The notes beneath the pieces were generated by a model. It did no database searches. It was not told the origin of the DNA and saw only the letters and a list, made by a program, of their open reading frames with translations. Shown piece by piece: positions 1 to 10,594 of a stretch of DNA of 64,000 nucleotides; within the stretch, counting starts at the first letter, position 1; every line of letters begins with the position of its first letter. The stretch covers positions 29,775,079 to 29,839,078 of the forward strand of contig OZ005689.1 in the NCBI GenBank assembly GCA_963930775.1, in the 5' to 3' direction. The translations under genes were made by a program, and so were the position numbers. Source of the DNA: Cliona cf. orientalis. Taxonomy: Eukaryota; Porifera; Demospongiae; Clionaida; Clionaidae.

Positions 1-258
1 ATTTCAATGCCCAGTGGGAATGCACAACCAACTATGTATGCTCAGTAGATATTGAAATTTCAATGCCCGGCAAGTAGCTACTACATGTCATGCAATACAT
101 GTTGACATTTTAATGCCCAGTATCATGCAGCTACATAGATTCATGCAATACAGGTTGAAATTTCAATGCCCAGTATGTACAATACATGTTGAAATTTCAA
201 TGCCTTGTATACAAGTACCAGGTATACTTGCAATGGATGTTGAAATTTCAATGCCCAA
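1..258. repeat. Dispersed minisatellite with TTGAAATTTCAA core
   Basis: At least five copies of a motif close to GTTGAAATTTCAATGCCC recur every 40-60 bp, separated by variable sequence with CATGCAATACAT-like pieces. The core TTGAAATTTCAA is a perfect palindrome. The same core, in the other orientation, forms a second cluster at 22980-23280. No coding signal is seen here. Confidence 0.75.
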
Positions 259-501
259 CAGGCGCAACAACTAGCGAATTTCAACTGATGTCCAATACGC
301 TGCAATACCCAACAGCTCAAGTGGCTATGTGTGTGCTGTGAATGTATGCACCACCTCCCTGTTTCAAAGGGCTCAAATTGCAACAATAGCCATCATTTAC
401 AAACAAGCAGTTATTGCAGCGTCTCTATACACAAAGCGTACTGTACTGTTCCTTTAAATATTTGATAGTGGCTGCTTTCAGTCTATTAGTTTTCGTTAGT
501 T

Positions 502-741
502 CTATGGCATATAGAGTATAATAGAATCTTTACAAATGACATCTCTCCATTCTTCCAGCTTTCTGCCCTTTCTTATCTTTGCCTCCTTCCATTCCTTGTT
601 CCAGCCTCCTTCCAACCAAACCACTTCAACTGCATCATCAGTCACTGCAATGCACCTCCCTAGCCAGGGTGCCTCATCAATAGAGGATGATCTAAAGGCA
701 ACAATATGTCCAACGGCAAGGCCAGGTAAATTGGACGTTTC
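502..741 (-). CDS. Terminal exon, chromo/SH3-like tail of the DUF7869-type gene
   Basis: The acceptor CAG lies at 744-742 and the stop TAG at 504-502, giving 79 residues. The segment LPGLAVGHIVAFR, then PWLGRCIAVTDDAVEVVWLEG and a Trp/Lys-rich end, has the look of a small beta-barrel reader (chromo/SH3-like) placed at the C-terminus. Start phase 0 matches the upstream microexon. The plus-strand frame at 536-745 is its shadow. Confidence 0.6.
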   Translation of the reverse strand, partial: ETSNLPGLAVGHIVAFRSSSIDEAPWLGRCIAVTDDAVEVVWLEGGWNKEWKEAKIRKGRKLEEWRDVICKDSIILYMP

Positions 742-1020
742 CTGATTAATATAAAAATTAACGTTGCATGATATAATAATAATAATGATGTTGTGTTGTG
801 TTATCCATACTAGATTAAATTATTATACTGCCACTGACTTACTAGGTATAAACACCCATCCACTTTCAAATCAGGAAAGAGAGGATCAAACTAAAGGTTA
901 TACAAGGAGTGAGCTTGCTTCACTCGTTCGCTCTTTGCTATGTTGGCCCCTACGTAATCTTAGCTATATTATAGCTTTGCTGCACCAATTATTATGGTTG
1001 ACATGCATATATATGCATAC

Positions 1021-1601
1021 CTCTGAATCAGTTGCAGATACTGATGGTTGCTGCCTACGCCTTCCTCCTCTTTTATTTCCTGTCTGCGCCTGTATTATGA
1101 TCATTAATTTTGTGTCAAAATTTAGTAGCAGATAAGTACAAGTTTATTAGTATAAGATTGTGTAACTTTCATACAAGAAATCTAATGCAGCATCTTTAGT
1201 ATAGCTATAATCATCCAACGACACTGGGGAGAGATATTCAGGCTCCTTTTCCCAAACACCACCCCCCCCCCCCCCCCAATGTGCATGCATACCGACATAC
1301 TTTCAACATGCTTACATCAGATCCTACTGATTGTCGTCGCTTAGATGGGGGATTCTGGTCACGGCTAGAGCTTTGACGTCTTGTCCCTCTCCCTGTCTAC
1401 ACATAATTAAGTGCATGTGTATACAGTGATCCCATATAGAGAATACATAATAATGCATGCATTTGATTATTATTAATATCTGGGAGAGTGTACCTCTGAA
1501 TCAGTCTCAACAGTGGGTGGTATTGTATCACTAAGACTTCGCCTTTGATCCTGGCGGGGAGACTTCTGACGTCTTCCTCTTGATCTATTTCCAGTGTACA
1601 C
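1021..1601 (-). CDS. Three related short Arg-rich exons
   Basis: Exons at 1601-1494 (36 codons), 1396-1316 (27) and 1089-1021 (23) are all phase 0 at both ends with GT..AG borders. Each begins near a TGN/TGR motif, continues with an RGRRQ-like basic run and an S/P/Q-rich stretch. Two of the three end in TDSE, and the middle one ends in GSD. They look like tandem copies of one exon. The basic composition could give a nuclear signal or nucleic-acid binding; that part is inference. Confidence 0.65.
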
Positions 1602-1888
1602 CTGCATGAAGATTATAGGCTGATGACAAAATGAATGCAAATACGTTGCAATATCAGTACGTCACTGTGCATGCTAATATTTTTCATAACACACCTAGTA
1701 TAATTGTGTAGGAATTGGACAGGTGTTTCTACATAAGCTTGGCACACACACCCAAGTTCTGATGTCATAATAAATAACTAATATTTTGGTTCACCTATAT
1801 CATTGCCTATAATTTATTATACCCTTGCATATACACACATGCATGCAGTCACACTGTAAGTAGTATCCAGTATAATTATGTGTAATAC

Positions 1889-2209
1889 CTCTGGTAGCGG
1901 ATTTGTTTCCAATTCTCGCATTGCAATCAGTTGTGATGGCAGTGAAGCCGTTGATCTAGCTCTTCTAACCCCAGTCCTTGACAATTGCAATAAGTCCGAA
2001 TAGAGCCACGAGGATGATGGCAAAGCGGAATCTGAAGATAGTTGTTCTTTCATTGAATTTTCTAGTGTATCAATGAAGGATTGCCACCATTCAACAGTCA
2101 CTGATGTCAAACCAGCTGTCGCATACTTTGGCAAGTCAGCTCTTAGATGTTTTAGATCAACCTTTGCCTCATTAGGGACCACAAGTCCAGGCACACCAGA
2201 AGGCAATGA
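1889..2209 (-). CDS. Exon downstream of the DDE-like core
   Basis: This 107-codon exon has acceptor GCAG at 2213-2210 and donor GTATTA at 1888-1883. It contains LPSGVPGLVVPNEAKVDL, then a Trp-Trp segment (VEWWQSFIDTL), then a Ser-rich end closing with NPLPE. Similar LP..VP..WW segments follow the core in DUF7869-type proteins. It joins in phase 0 to the short exons downstream. Its upstream partner (8998-9233) lies on the far side of the BEL/Pao insertion. Confidence 0.6.
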
Positions 2210-2495
2210 CTGCATAAAGACAGTGAACTTACCATAATTAAATTCATAATACAACAATTTTTGCCACTAGAGCCCCTATATTGATATATAGCTATGATAG
2301 ATCAACTTAACTATTGAGCCAGGCATAGCATAGACTAATAATAATGAACAGGATCAAAAACCTTGTCACGCTGTCAACGGTCCCCCCAAAATTGTGGTCC
2401 CCCCAGACTGCCCACTGCGCCGTATTTGGTGTCCCCAGGACAAACCCTAGAGACTAACCCTGCCATAAAGACACTGGAGTCTAACCCTGCCATAC

Positions 2496-2770
2496 TGTTG
2501 GAACTTGAACTTGTTAGTCTATGTATCATGCATTGCTTCTATTAACTGATTGCGTCATCCTTATTGATTGTATCCTACTTATGTAATAATTTCTGTGATC
2601 ATGCTTTTGTCATGTGATACGCACGTGATGTTAGTGCTCTCATGTTCATGCTGTGATAAGTGTGCAATTTGAAGAAGTTGTTGAATCTATTTGAATCGAG
2701 ATTAATTTTAGTATACAGCGTGAGATTTGATAACTACCTGATTAACTAGAAGCGAATTGATAACTTTACA
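2496..2770 (+). repeat. 5' LTR of the BEL/Pao element
   Basis: Begins TGTTGGAAC and ends CTTTACA. It matches 8472-8746 over all 275 bp except one transition. Transcription of the element should start here. Confidence 0.95.
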
Positions 2771-2788
2771 TGGTCCTTCGAGCCGGAT
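2771..2788 (+). promoter_or_regulatory. Primer-binding site, tRNA-Tyr type
   Basis: TGGTCCTTCGAGCCGGAT directly follows the LTR. Its complement ends CTCGAAGGACCA, which matches the 3' end of eukaryotic tRNA-Tyr (acceptor CCUUCGA paired with UCGAAGG, then A and CCA) as I recall it. Confidence 0.75.
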
Positions 2789-2865
2789 CGCTGCAGAAGA
2801 CAGAGAGAACTCGAGACTGCATCGACACGCGATTGTTTCTAGTTAACGCACACCCGACTTGAACT

Positions 2866-5800
2866 ATGTCCTCCGAAGAGATCCTAGCCAGAAAGATTAA
2901 AGTGAGAGCTGGTCATAGGGGGTCAGCGACAAGGTTGATAACCCAGGCAGAGACCGCTGTGACTGCGGAACCACCTAATTCGGCTGATTTGGAGCTGGCA
3001 ATTGCTAACCTGAACAGAAAATTGGAGGTGTTGACCCCATTGGATGCGGAGATTCTAGAACTGACCCCAGATGATGATATTGAAACGGAGATTGACCACG
3101 CCGACCAGTATCAAGAGAATATTCGACGTACATTATCTAAGTTGAACAAGGCGCTTCTTGCCATCACTGCACCTACGTCAAGGGAGTCGCACAGAGTCGA
3201 CCCACCGCGGTCACGGTCACCACCGACGACTACGCCCCCTGGATCTCCCATTTCAAGTGATCCTCCGACAGGAGAACCGCCTACCCCACCTGTCCGTGGA
3301 ACCAAGGTGAAGTTGCCTAAGCTGACGCTTCCTCACTTCAATGGTAACCTGACGAAGTGGACAGCATTTTGGGATTCGTACGAATCGGCTATTCATAGCA
3401 ATGATGAACTATCTGAAGTCGATAAGTTCAATTATCTTCGTTCTTTACTGGAAGGTCCCGCATTCGAAGCTGTTCGAGGATTGACACTCTCTTCCGCCAA
3501 TTATCAAGAGGCTATTAGTATCTTAAAGAAGCGATTCGGCAATCGGCAACTAATCGTATCCAAACACATGGAGACACTTCTCAACATTGACTCAGTAGCA
3601 TCTGATCAGAACGTACGAGGACTTCGGAAGCTATACAATGACGTTGAAGCAAACACTCGAAGCTTGAAGGCTTTGGGAATTGAACCAGAGTCCTATGGGG
3701 CTATGTTATCCTCAGTGTTACTTGGCAAGCTACCAAACGAGTTGCGCTTGATTGTTAGTCGCAAGACGTCTGAAGCCGATCTCACCTTGAGTACCTTACA
3801 ACACATACTGGAGGAAGAGCTTATGGCGAGAGAGAGAACGGTTAATCCGAGAGAGAAGACAGCTGCCCCGAGCCAGGGCCAACAGCGCCATCGTATTGAG
3901 AAGCCCCCACGTGCAACGGCCACAACCTTGCTTTCTGGCACGCAGGCAGGTCCTACCTGCTGTTACTGTCAACAATCACATGCATCGTCTGAATGTACTA
4001 ACGTCAATGAAGTACAGGCGCGGAGAGACATTCTTAAGTCGAGTGGACGCTGCTTTAACTGCCTACGCCGTGGTCACATTGCGGGAAAATGCAGGTCACA
4101 GAGTCTTTGCCATCACTGCAAGAAGAGACATCATACCAGCATATGCGAGAGAAGGGAGACACAGAACTCCAATACCACGACATCGATGGCTCCTGCAGCA
4201 CCCGTGCTGAATCCAGATGCGCCACCATTTGAGTCGACTACAACCACCCTGTGCACAACTGAGGTGAAAACCGTTTTGCTGCAAACCGCTCGTGCTAGAG
4301 TCTACAACCCCTCTGCTCCTCAGCCAGCAATAGAGCTACGCATTCTACTTGATAGTGGTAGCCAAAGATCGTATATTACGGAAGCAGCACAGAGACTTCT
4401 AAAGCTGGACACTGAGGGGGAACTGCGTCTCTCCATAGCCGCATTCGGATCAGCAAGAGAAGATCCCAAGGTATGTGCGATTGTTAAGATTGGGTTGGAG
4501 TTGAAGGGGCACCCACATTTATACCCCTCCCTATTAGTTGTGCCTATGATTTGCGAGCCTTTGATGGGTCAGCCCATATCAGAGTGCATTGAAGGGAACC
4601 CACATCTTGCATCCCTGGAGCTAGCAGACCTTGCTGAGATTGGCTCAGCCTTGACAGTAGACATCCTCATTGGAGCTGATTATTATTGGGAGATTGTAAC
4701 AGGAAGGGTGTGTAGGGGAGAGGGCGGACCCACAGGGATCCACACTAAGCTTGGTTGGGTGCTATCTGGCCCAACTCGATTTGATGGCAGTGACGCCTGT
4801 CATACTAACCTTACCATTACTCACACCCTGCTCGTCGACGCTCAACTAGACGACCGTTTACAATCTTTTTGGGATCTGGAAACTCTAGGGATCCGTGGTA
4901 CCGAAAAGACGGTGTTTGACGAATTTTCCGAGTCCATCACCTTCAGCGAAGGGAGGTACCAAGTATCGTTGCCATGGAAACAGCAGCACAAGCCACTACC
5001 CGAGAACTACCAGCTCAGCCTGAGGCGACTTGAAGGCCTACTAAAACGTTTGAGGCAGACACCCGATGTGCTGCAGCAGTATGACGACACCATTCGTGAG
5101 CAGATTCAAGCAGGAATTGTGGAAGACACTCCACAGGATATCATAGGAGCTACTCAAGTCCATTATCTTCCTCACCACGCGGTCATCCGCACTGACAAGA
5201 GTACAACCAAGTTACGGATCGTATATGATGCGTCCGCGAAAACCGATGGAACCCCTTCATTGAATGAGTGCTTACATGTAGGGCCCAAGTTTAACCAGAA
5301 GCTCTTGGACATTCTTATTCGGTTTCGAGCCCATCGCATTGCTGTGACTGCAGATATCGAGAAGGCATTTTTGATGGTGTCAGTTGAGAAGAAGGATCGT
5401 GATGCACTCAGATTTCTTTGGGTGCGCAACATACACGAGAATCCGCCTAAGATTCGACTATTGAGATTCACCAGAGTCGTCTTCGGGGTTTCTTCGAGCC
5501 CCTTCCTTTTGAACGCGACTATCAGACACCACTTGGAGGGCTACAGGAAGTCTCACCCCGACCTCATTCAGCTTCTACTGGATTCTTTCTATGTTGATGA
5601 CCTAACTACTGGAGCCAACTCCGAGGAGGAGGCACACTCTGTGTATGCTGAGTCAAAGCGAATCCTGAAGGAGGGTGGATTTAATCTACGGAAATTCCGC
5701 ACTAATTGCTTACCACTCCAGCAGAAGATTGATGCCATTGATGGAGCAAGTAGCAGCCAAACTCTAACTGAAGAATCGTACGCTGGAGCCACACTCGGAA

Positions 5801-8409
5801 CTCCTCAGCCAGTGGAGCCACAAGAAGCCAAGATTCTTGGAGTGCGATGGAACCCACAGACTGATTGCCTGATCTTCAGTGTATCCGACATTGCCCGAGC
5901 AGCTGAGTTTGTGGAGCCCACAAAGAGGAATGTGGTTAGTGTTGTCGGGAGATTTTACGACCCAATAGGTTTCCTCGCTCCTGTCGTTCTGAGATTTAAG
6001 CTGTTGTTCCAAAGGCTCTGTGTGAACAAGATGGAATGGGACCAACCACTAACTGACTCCCTTCTCGATGAATGGAACGCTCTTGTACACGACCTGCAAG
6101 CGGAGATCCAGATCTCAATTCCCAGGTGCTATCTCCAGGACGTTGAAGGTAGCCCGATCTCCATGTCACTCTGTGGATTCTGTGACGCCTCAACAAAGGC
6201 GTATGCAGCTGTTGTGTATCTGAGAGTTGAAGCGGGCCATGGTGTCAGAGTACAGTTCATCGTGTCAAAGACCAGAGTCGCCCCAACCCAGGAGCTAACA
6301 ATCCCGAGATTGGAGTTATTGTCTGCTCTCTTACTAGCCCGCCTGATCACAGTTGTATCAGATGATCTCAAATTGATCCTACCTCCATTTGACCTGAAGT
6401 GCTACACTGACTCCACAGTGGCTCTCTATTGGATACGGGGAGTCGAGAAGAATTGGAAACCGTTCGTGAACAACAGAGTAACAGAGATACGAAACCACGT
6501 ACCACCAGAGTGTTGGAATCACTGCCCGGGGCTGAGCAATCCTGCTGATTTGCCATCTCGTGGATTGACGTTGTTGGAGCTCTCATTGAGTCAGCTGTGG
6601 CGTCAAGGCCCTCCGTGGTTGCTCATCCAAGATGTGACTCCGGATCAGGAAGCTGATGAATTCACTATGCCAGCGGAGTGTGCGAGCGAGATGAAGACGT
6701 CCAAGGAGAAGACCCACAATTTGCTTATTACGACTCAAGCACCGACCATTGCAAGTGTGATCAAGTGCGAAGATTTTAGCACTCTATCGCGACTTCTACG
6801 AGTTACTGCGTATGTTCTGAGAGCAGTCAAATTGTTTAAGAGAATGACTACTTGCCCCAAGGGTCCGCTGACTCCACAAGAATTGGTTGAGACTGAAGAG
6901 CTATGGATCATCGATACACAGATGATGTTGAAGAATGAGAGCAACCTTAAGGTGTGGAAGAAGCAGTTTGATCTATTTGCTGATGACAATGGATTGATCC
7001 GATGTCGTGGGAGACTCAACAATGCCAATCTACCGTACGCCACCAAGTACCCACTGTTCCTACCTCGTAAAGCCCACTTTACTACCTTGGTGGTGAAGAG
7101 AGCTCACTGCCGTGTTATGCACAATGGTGTTCGGGAGACCCTTACTGAAATCAGAAGGAGATACTGGATAATCAAGGGACGCAGCCTTGTCAGATCGATT
7201 ATTCACTATTGCGTTACCTGCAAGCGACATGAAGGAGCACCGTTCAAGACACCACTACCTCCTGCATTACCTGCCTTCCGAGTCCAGGAACAGCCCCCCT
7301 TCACCTTCACTGGAGTTGACTATGCCGGCCCACTTTACACCCGATCAAAAGAAGCAAGCAAGGCTTGGATCTGCCTCTTTACATGCTGTGTGACTCGTGC
7401 AGTCCATCTGGAATTGGTCACGGATATGTCAACTGACTCCTTCATCAGATGTTTGAAACGGTTTGCTGCTAGGAGGGGAATGCCAAAAAGGATTCTATCC
7501 GACAATGGCAAGAGTTTCAAGGCAGCGGCAGTTTTCCTGGAGAAGGTCTTCAAGGATCAAACTGTGATTGACTATCTCTCCACCTTGGGGACGGAGTGGC
7601 AGTTCAACATAGAGAAGGCACCCTGGTGGGGTGGCATCTTCGAGAGAATGGTAAAAAGTACGAAACGCTGTCTCAGGAAGTTTGTTGGACAGGCCAAATT
7701 CTCGCTGGACGAGCTACATACAGCCGTGGTGGAGGTGGAGTCTATTATTAACTCAAGACCTTTGACCTACCTTTCTCCCTCTGATCTAGAAGAACCATTG
7801 ACCCCTTCCCATCTTATTACCGGGAAACGTGTTATCAGTCTACCTGATGACCTAGGCTACCAAGCTGACCTCAACGACGGAGATTTTACAGTTGACCAAG
7901 AGCAAGTCCGGAAGAGAGTGAAATACAGTAACCTCGTTCTCAACCACTTCTGGAAGCGGTGGCGCCAGGAGTATTTAGCTGAACTGAGAGAATCACACCG
8001 CAACTACAATCAGCGATGCTCTGGAGACCCAGTGATCTCAGTGGGAGACGTAGTTGTGGTACATGACGACTCTCTACCTCGAAGCTTTTGGAGGTTGGGC
8101 TTGATAGAGGAGCTGTTCAAGGGTCCAGATGGAGTTGTAAGAGGAGCCTTGGTGAGGTTGGCTTCCAAGGATGGAAGGCAAAGTCTATTGCGTCGACCTA
8201 TCCAACGACTTTACCCGCTTGAGATCAGTCAAGCAGCAAGAGAGAAAAATTTGACTGGAGATGAGGCAACTGAAACTTCACGAGAACCTCATGTTGCAAT
8301 TTCTGAGTCCGATGGTGAGACGAATCGAGGCCGTCCCAAGCGAAAGGCAGCCCAAATTTCAGAAGGGAAACGGCAAGCTTGGATTGAGGAACTAAGTGAG
8401 AATAACTAG
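2866..8409 (+). CDS. BEL/Pao gag-pol polyprotein
   Basis: 1847 residues in one open frame. In order: a Gag-like region (KLPKLTLPHFNG near residue 150); a Cys cluster from about 365; a CCHC knuckle at C396, C399, H404, C409, followed by C415/C418 and C427; a retroviral-type aspartic protease with DSGS at 496-499; reverse transcriptase with ADIEKAF at 829-835 and YVDD at 909-912; RNase H with D1107, E1150 and D1182; an integrase zinc site with H1414, H1419, C1449, C1452; and an integrase core with D1485, D1546 and probably E1593. The C-terminal region resembles the DUF5641 tail of Pao proteins. All catalytic residues I looked for are present. The product makes and integrates element cDNA. Confidence 0.95.
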   Translation: MSSEEILARKIKVRAGHRGSATRLITQAETAVTAEPPNSADLELAIANLNRKLEVLTPLDAEILELTPDDDIETEIDHADQYQENIRRTLSKLNKALLAITAPTSRESHRVDPPRSRSPPTTTPPGSPISSDPPTGEPPTPPVRGTKVKLPKLTLPHFNGNLTKWTAFWDSYESAIHSNDELSEVDKFNYLRSLLEGPAFEAVRGLTLSSANYQEAISILKKRFGNRQLIVSKHMETLLNIDSVASDQNVRGLRKLYNDVEANTRSLKALGIEPESYGAMLSSVLLGKLPNELRLIVSRKTSEADLTLSTLQHILEEELMARERTVNPREKTAAPSQGQQRHRIEKPPRATATTLLSGTQAGPTCCYCQQSHASSECTNVNEVQARRDILKSSGRCFNCLRRGHIAGKCRSQSLCHHCKKRHHTSICERRETQNSNTTTSMAPAAPVLNPDAPPFESTTTTLCTTEVKTVLLQTARARVYNPSAPQPAIELRILLDSGSQRSYITEAAQRLLKLDTEGELRLSIAAFGSAREDPKVCAIVKIGLELKGHPHLYPSLLVVPMICEPLMGQPISECIEGNPHLASLELADLAEIGSALTVDILIGADYYWEIVTGRVCRGEGGPTGIHTKLGWVLSGPTRFDGSDACHTNLTITHTLLVDAQLDDRLQSFWDLETLGIRGTEKTVFDEFSESITFSEGRYQVSLPWKQQHKPLPENYQLSLRRLEGLLKRLRQTPDVLQQYDDTIREQIQAGIVEDTPQDIIGATQVHYLPHHAVIRTDKSTTKLRIVYDASAKTDGTPSLNECLHVGPKFNQKLLDILIRFRAHRIAVTADIEKAFLMVSVEKKDRDALRFLWVRNIHENPPKIRLLRFTRVVFGVSSSPFLLNATIRHHLEGYRKSHPDLIQLLLDSFYVDDLTTGANSEEEAHSVYAESKRILKEGGFNLRKFRTNCLPLQQKIDAIDGASSSQTLTEESYAGATLGTPQPVEPQEAKILGVRWNPQTDCLIFSVSDIARAAEFVEPTKRNVVSVVGRFYDPIGFLAPVVLRFKLLFQRLCVNKMEWDQPLTDSLLDEWNALVHDLQAEIQISIPRCYLQDVEGSPISMSLCGFCDASTKAYAAVVYLRVEAGHGVRVQFIVSKTRVAPTQELTIPRLELLSALLLARLITVVSDDLKLILPPFDLKCYTDSTVALYWIRGVEKNWKPFVNNRVTEIRNHVPPECWNHCPGLSNPADLPSRGLTLLELSLSQLWRQGPPWLLIQDVTPDQEADEFTMPAECASEMKTSKEKTHNLLITTQAPTIASVIKCEDFSTLSRLLRVTAYVLRAVKLFKRMTTCPKGPLTPQELVETEELWIIDTQMMLKNESNLKVWKKQFDLFADDNGLIRCRGRLNNANLPYATKYPLFLPRKAHFTTLVVKRAHCRVMHNGVRETLTEIRRRYWIIKGRSLVRSIIHYCVTCKRHEGAPFKTPLPPALPAFRVQEQPPFTFTGVDYAGPLYTRSKEASKAWICLFTCCVTRAVHLELVTDMSTDSFIRCLKRFAARRGMPKRILSDNGKSFKAAAVFLEKVFKDQTVIDYLSTLGTEWQFNIEKAPWWGGIFERMVKSTKRCLRKFVGQAKFSLDELHTAVVEVESIINSRPLTYLSPSDLEEPLTPSHLITGKRVISLPDDLGYQADLNDGDFTVDQEQVRKRVKYSNLVLNHFWKRWRQEYLAELRESHRNYNQRCSGDPVISVGDVVVVHDDSLPRSFWRLGLIEELFKGPDGVVRGALVRLASKDGRQSLLRRPIQRLYPLEISQAAREKNLTGDEATETSREPHVAISESDGETNRGRPKRKAAQISEGKRQAWIEELSENN

Positions 8410-8458
8410 TATTAGTATCATGACTGTCATATTGTTATATGGTTGACCATGTCTGGTC

Positions 8459-8471
8459 AACGGGGGGAGGG
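8459..8471 (+). promoter_or_regulatory. Polypurine tract of the BEL/Pao element
   Basis: A G-rich run (ACGGGGGGAGGGT-like) abuts the right LTR, where plus-strand priming is expected. Confidence 0.8.
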
Positions 8472-8746
8472 TGTTGGAACTTGAACTTGTTAGTCTATGT
8501 ATCATGCATTGCTTCTATTAACTGATTGCGTCATCCTTATTGATTGTATCCTACTTATGTAATAATTTCTGTGATCATGCTTTTGTCATGTGATACGCAC
8601 GTGATGTTAGTGCTCTCATGTTCATGCTGTGATAAGTGTGCAATTTGAAGAAGTTGTTGAATCTATTTGAATCGAGATTAATTTTAGTATACAGCATGAG
8701 ATTTGATAACTACCTGATTAACTAGAAGCGAATTGATAACTTTACA
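8472..8746 (+). repeat. 3' LTR of the BEL/Pao element
   Basis: Same 275 bp as the left LTR with one difference. It is followed by the target copy CATAC at 8747-8751. Confidence 0.95.
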
Positions 8747-8997
8747 CATACAAACCCTTGTACTCAGACTAACTCTGCTAACCACAATATTATATATCCG
8801 AAACCCAGCCCCTGATCCCTCTCATAGATGGCGAGGGGACCATGTACAGTTGCTATGACAGTCTGGGAGGGAGCTTATAGGGGGGACCACTTATAGTATG
8901 ACAGAACTTATTTTTTAGACTACACAAAAACCATGATAAAATGTAGGTAGGTATAGTGACATTATAGTATAATTATAATAATGTGATAATTACTTAC

Positions 8998-9233
8998 CTT
9001 GAGTATGCGAACACCATGACGGTTTCTTTCTGACTGAGGCTCCCACTCACTCTGTCTCCATTTTTTATACTGCATATAACAATGCCCATCTGGTCCCTTT
9101 CGAAAGCGGAATATGTGGGGGTGAGAGTGATTGTACATTGGCTCTGCGTGCTGCTTTAACCAAGTTTTGACATCATACATACAATCGAAGATGTGAGTGT
9201 TTCCAAAGTCACTTCTGGCAGCCTTAATGCCTT
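8998..9233 (-). CDS. Exon of the DUF7869-type gene, post-core region
   Basis: The acceptor is ATCATAG just upstream and the donor is GTAAGTAAT at 8997. It encodes about 78 residues including DVKTWLKQHAEP, HIFRFRKGPDGHCYMQYK and a Trp-rich end. This W-L-x-P-H and F-R-F pattern follows the core in related proteins. The BEL/Pao insertion starts about 250 bp further down the following intron. Confidence 0.6.
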
Positions 9234-9420
9234 CTATGATAATAAAATTAATAATATTATAATTGTAGGTTTGGCAAGCATCAATGGTAAAGTCATTCTC
9301 AGAAATTTTGGTGCTCTCAATGCTTAGGACCATTAGATGTGCATCCATTACATGTAAAAAAAAGTTTACAAGCTACATGTATAATTAACATTCAAGTCCT
9401 ACTCATGATCAGACTCTGAC

Positions 9421-9526
9421 CTGTTAGAGTCAGTGCATCATGTTTTCGTAACCACATGCTAATATGTCCGAAGAGAGCATCAACATCCTCGTGTGTGTGC
9501 CCTACCATCAAGAAACCAACCTCAAC
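9421..9526 (-). CDS. Exon with the third acidic motif of the DDE-like core
   Basis: The exon starts after a T-rich tract and GCAG and ends at donor GTCAGA. It encodes VEVGFLMVGHTHEDVDALFG, then HISMWLRKHDALTLTG. The GHTHEDVD motif is the most recognisable DUF7869 signature. It joins in phase 0 to the exon ending at 9866. Confidence 0.7.
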
Positions 9527-9865
9527 CTGCAGTAACAAAAAAAAAAAAAAGAATAGCGGAGATAGAACGGACGGGGGGACAGTTGCCCTGCGTTTGGCCC
9601 CCACCAATTATCTTGATGTTTATATTGCGTGGGGATGCCATAGTATGCAACTCGGGGCTAAATTTCAAAATATTCCAGCATCCACACTATCCTAGAAGGC
9701 CACAATTCCCACTGCAGACACTGGGTCTTAGCTTATTTGTTAGCCAGTGTGCAAACCCTGCCTCCCCACCCCCCCTCCCCCCCCCTGGTCACATAATATT
9801 TTAACTAGAAAATTGCATAAATTTAACCTTGCATAACATACCAATATGAAATATTAAGCTTATAC

Positions 9866-10271
9866 CTCAGTGAAGATACTTTGCTCAATAAGCAATGCTA
9901 TGAATCCAAACACCATTTGATTTTTATTCTCTCTGGCACAATTGTCCATTTGGACATATAATCTCTCAGGTAGACCAACTGGACCCAGTTCTTTAAATCT
10001 CTCTACCAGGATTCTCAGAAGCACATTGATGGTTAGATTTGGATCGTGGGGGTACTGAAGAAAATCAAGATAACCACTGGAACCTTTACCATGTACAATT
10101 GCTCCTGTAAAGTGGGTCCTCAGATGCCATAAGTTCACGGATGACTTGCTAATTTTCTTCAGATGTGGAAGATTGGTTGCACTCTGATCCATCCCATCAA
10201 TAATAATGGACATTATTGATGGATCAATCTCAGCCTTATCCCTTATCTCATGATACCTTGCTCTTTGGTCT
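9866..10271 (-). CDS. Exon with the first two acidic motifs of the DDE-like core
   Basis: Acceptor TATAG is at 10273-10272 and donor GTATAAGC at 9865. It encodes about 135 residues: SIIIDGMDQSATNLPH, a His-rich middle (HFTGAIVHGKG), YPHDPNLTINVLL, and YVQMDNCARENKNQMVFGF. The spacing of D, D and the next exon's D fits an RNase H-like fold, which I infer. Confidence 0.7.
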
Positions 10272-10392
10272 CTATAATAGAATTATTAGAATCACAAGTT
10301 AACATGTTGCAGCTATAGTAGTATACAGACTGGCACCCATATGTTCAGTAGCACAGTTACCTTGCTGGTGCATACCATTACATCTTGGAATA

Positions 10393-10576
10393 CCGTAGAT
10401 CTGGAAATTTTCGTGTAATGAAACTTTCGTATGATAAATTTTCGTGTAAAAAATTTCGTAGGAACGACCCCTTACCGCATTAGCGTTAATAGTGCATTCT
10501 AATTTTCACAAGATTAATTTCGTAGCAGCCATCGACTACGAAAATATTTTTACAACGAAAATTTCCAGATTTACGG
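10393..10576. mobile_element. 184-bp inverted-repeat element flanked by TA
   Basis: The ends CCGTAGATCTGG and CCAGATTTACGG continue into a longer inverted repeat (GAAATTTTCG / CGAAAATTTC), with TA on both sides (10391-92, 10577-78). It lies in an intron of the DUF7869-type gene. Probably a small Tc1/mariner-type element. Confidence 0.75.
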
Positions 10577-10594
10577 TAATAGAGCCAGGCTTAC

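Larger units (their letters stand above)
2496..8746 (+). mobile_element. Full-length BEL/Pao LTR retrotransposon
   Basis: The element is 6251 bp with two 275-bp LTRs (TG..CA ends), flanked by a 5-bp target duplication CATAC (2491-2495 and 8747-8751). A tRNA primer site follows the left LTR, a purine tract precedes the right LTR, and one uninterrupted gag-pol frame of 1847 codons fills the interior. I see a single G/A difference between the LTRs (near 2720 versus 8696), so the insertion is recent. It lies antisense inside an intron of the DUF7869-type gene, within a GGTCCCCCC-rich repeat. Confidence 0.97.

Noticed and set aside
536..745. Plus-strand frame of 69 residues
   Set aside because: Antisense to the terminal exon of the minus gene, whose splice phase and residue pattern are convincing.
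764..1135. Plus-strand frame of 123 residues
   Set aside because: Overlaps the minus microexon at 1021-1089 and has no supporting signal.
3111..7553. Several short frames in the BEL/Pao interior
   Set aside because: Shadows of the single polyprotein frame.
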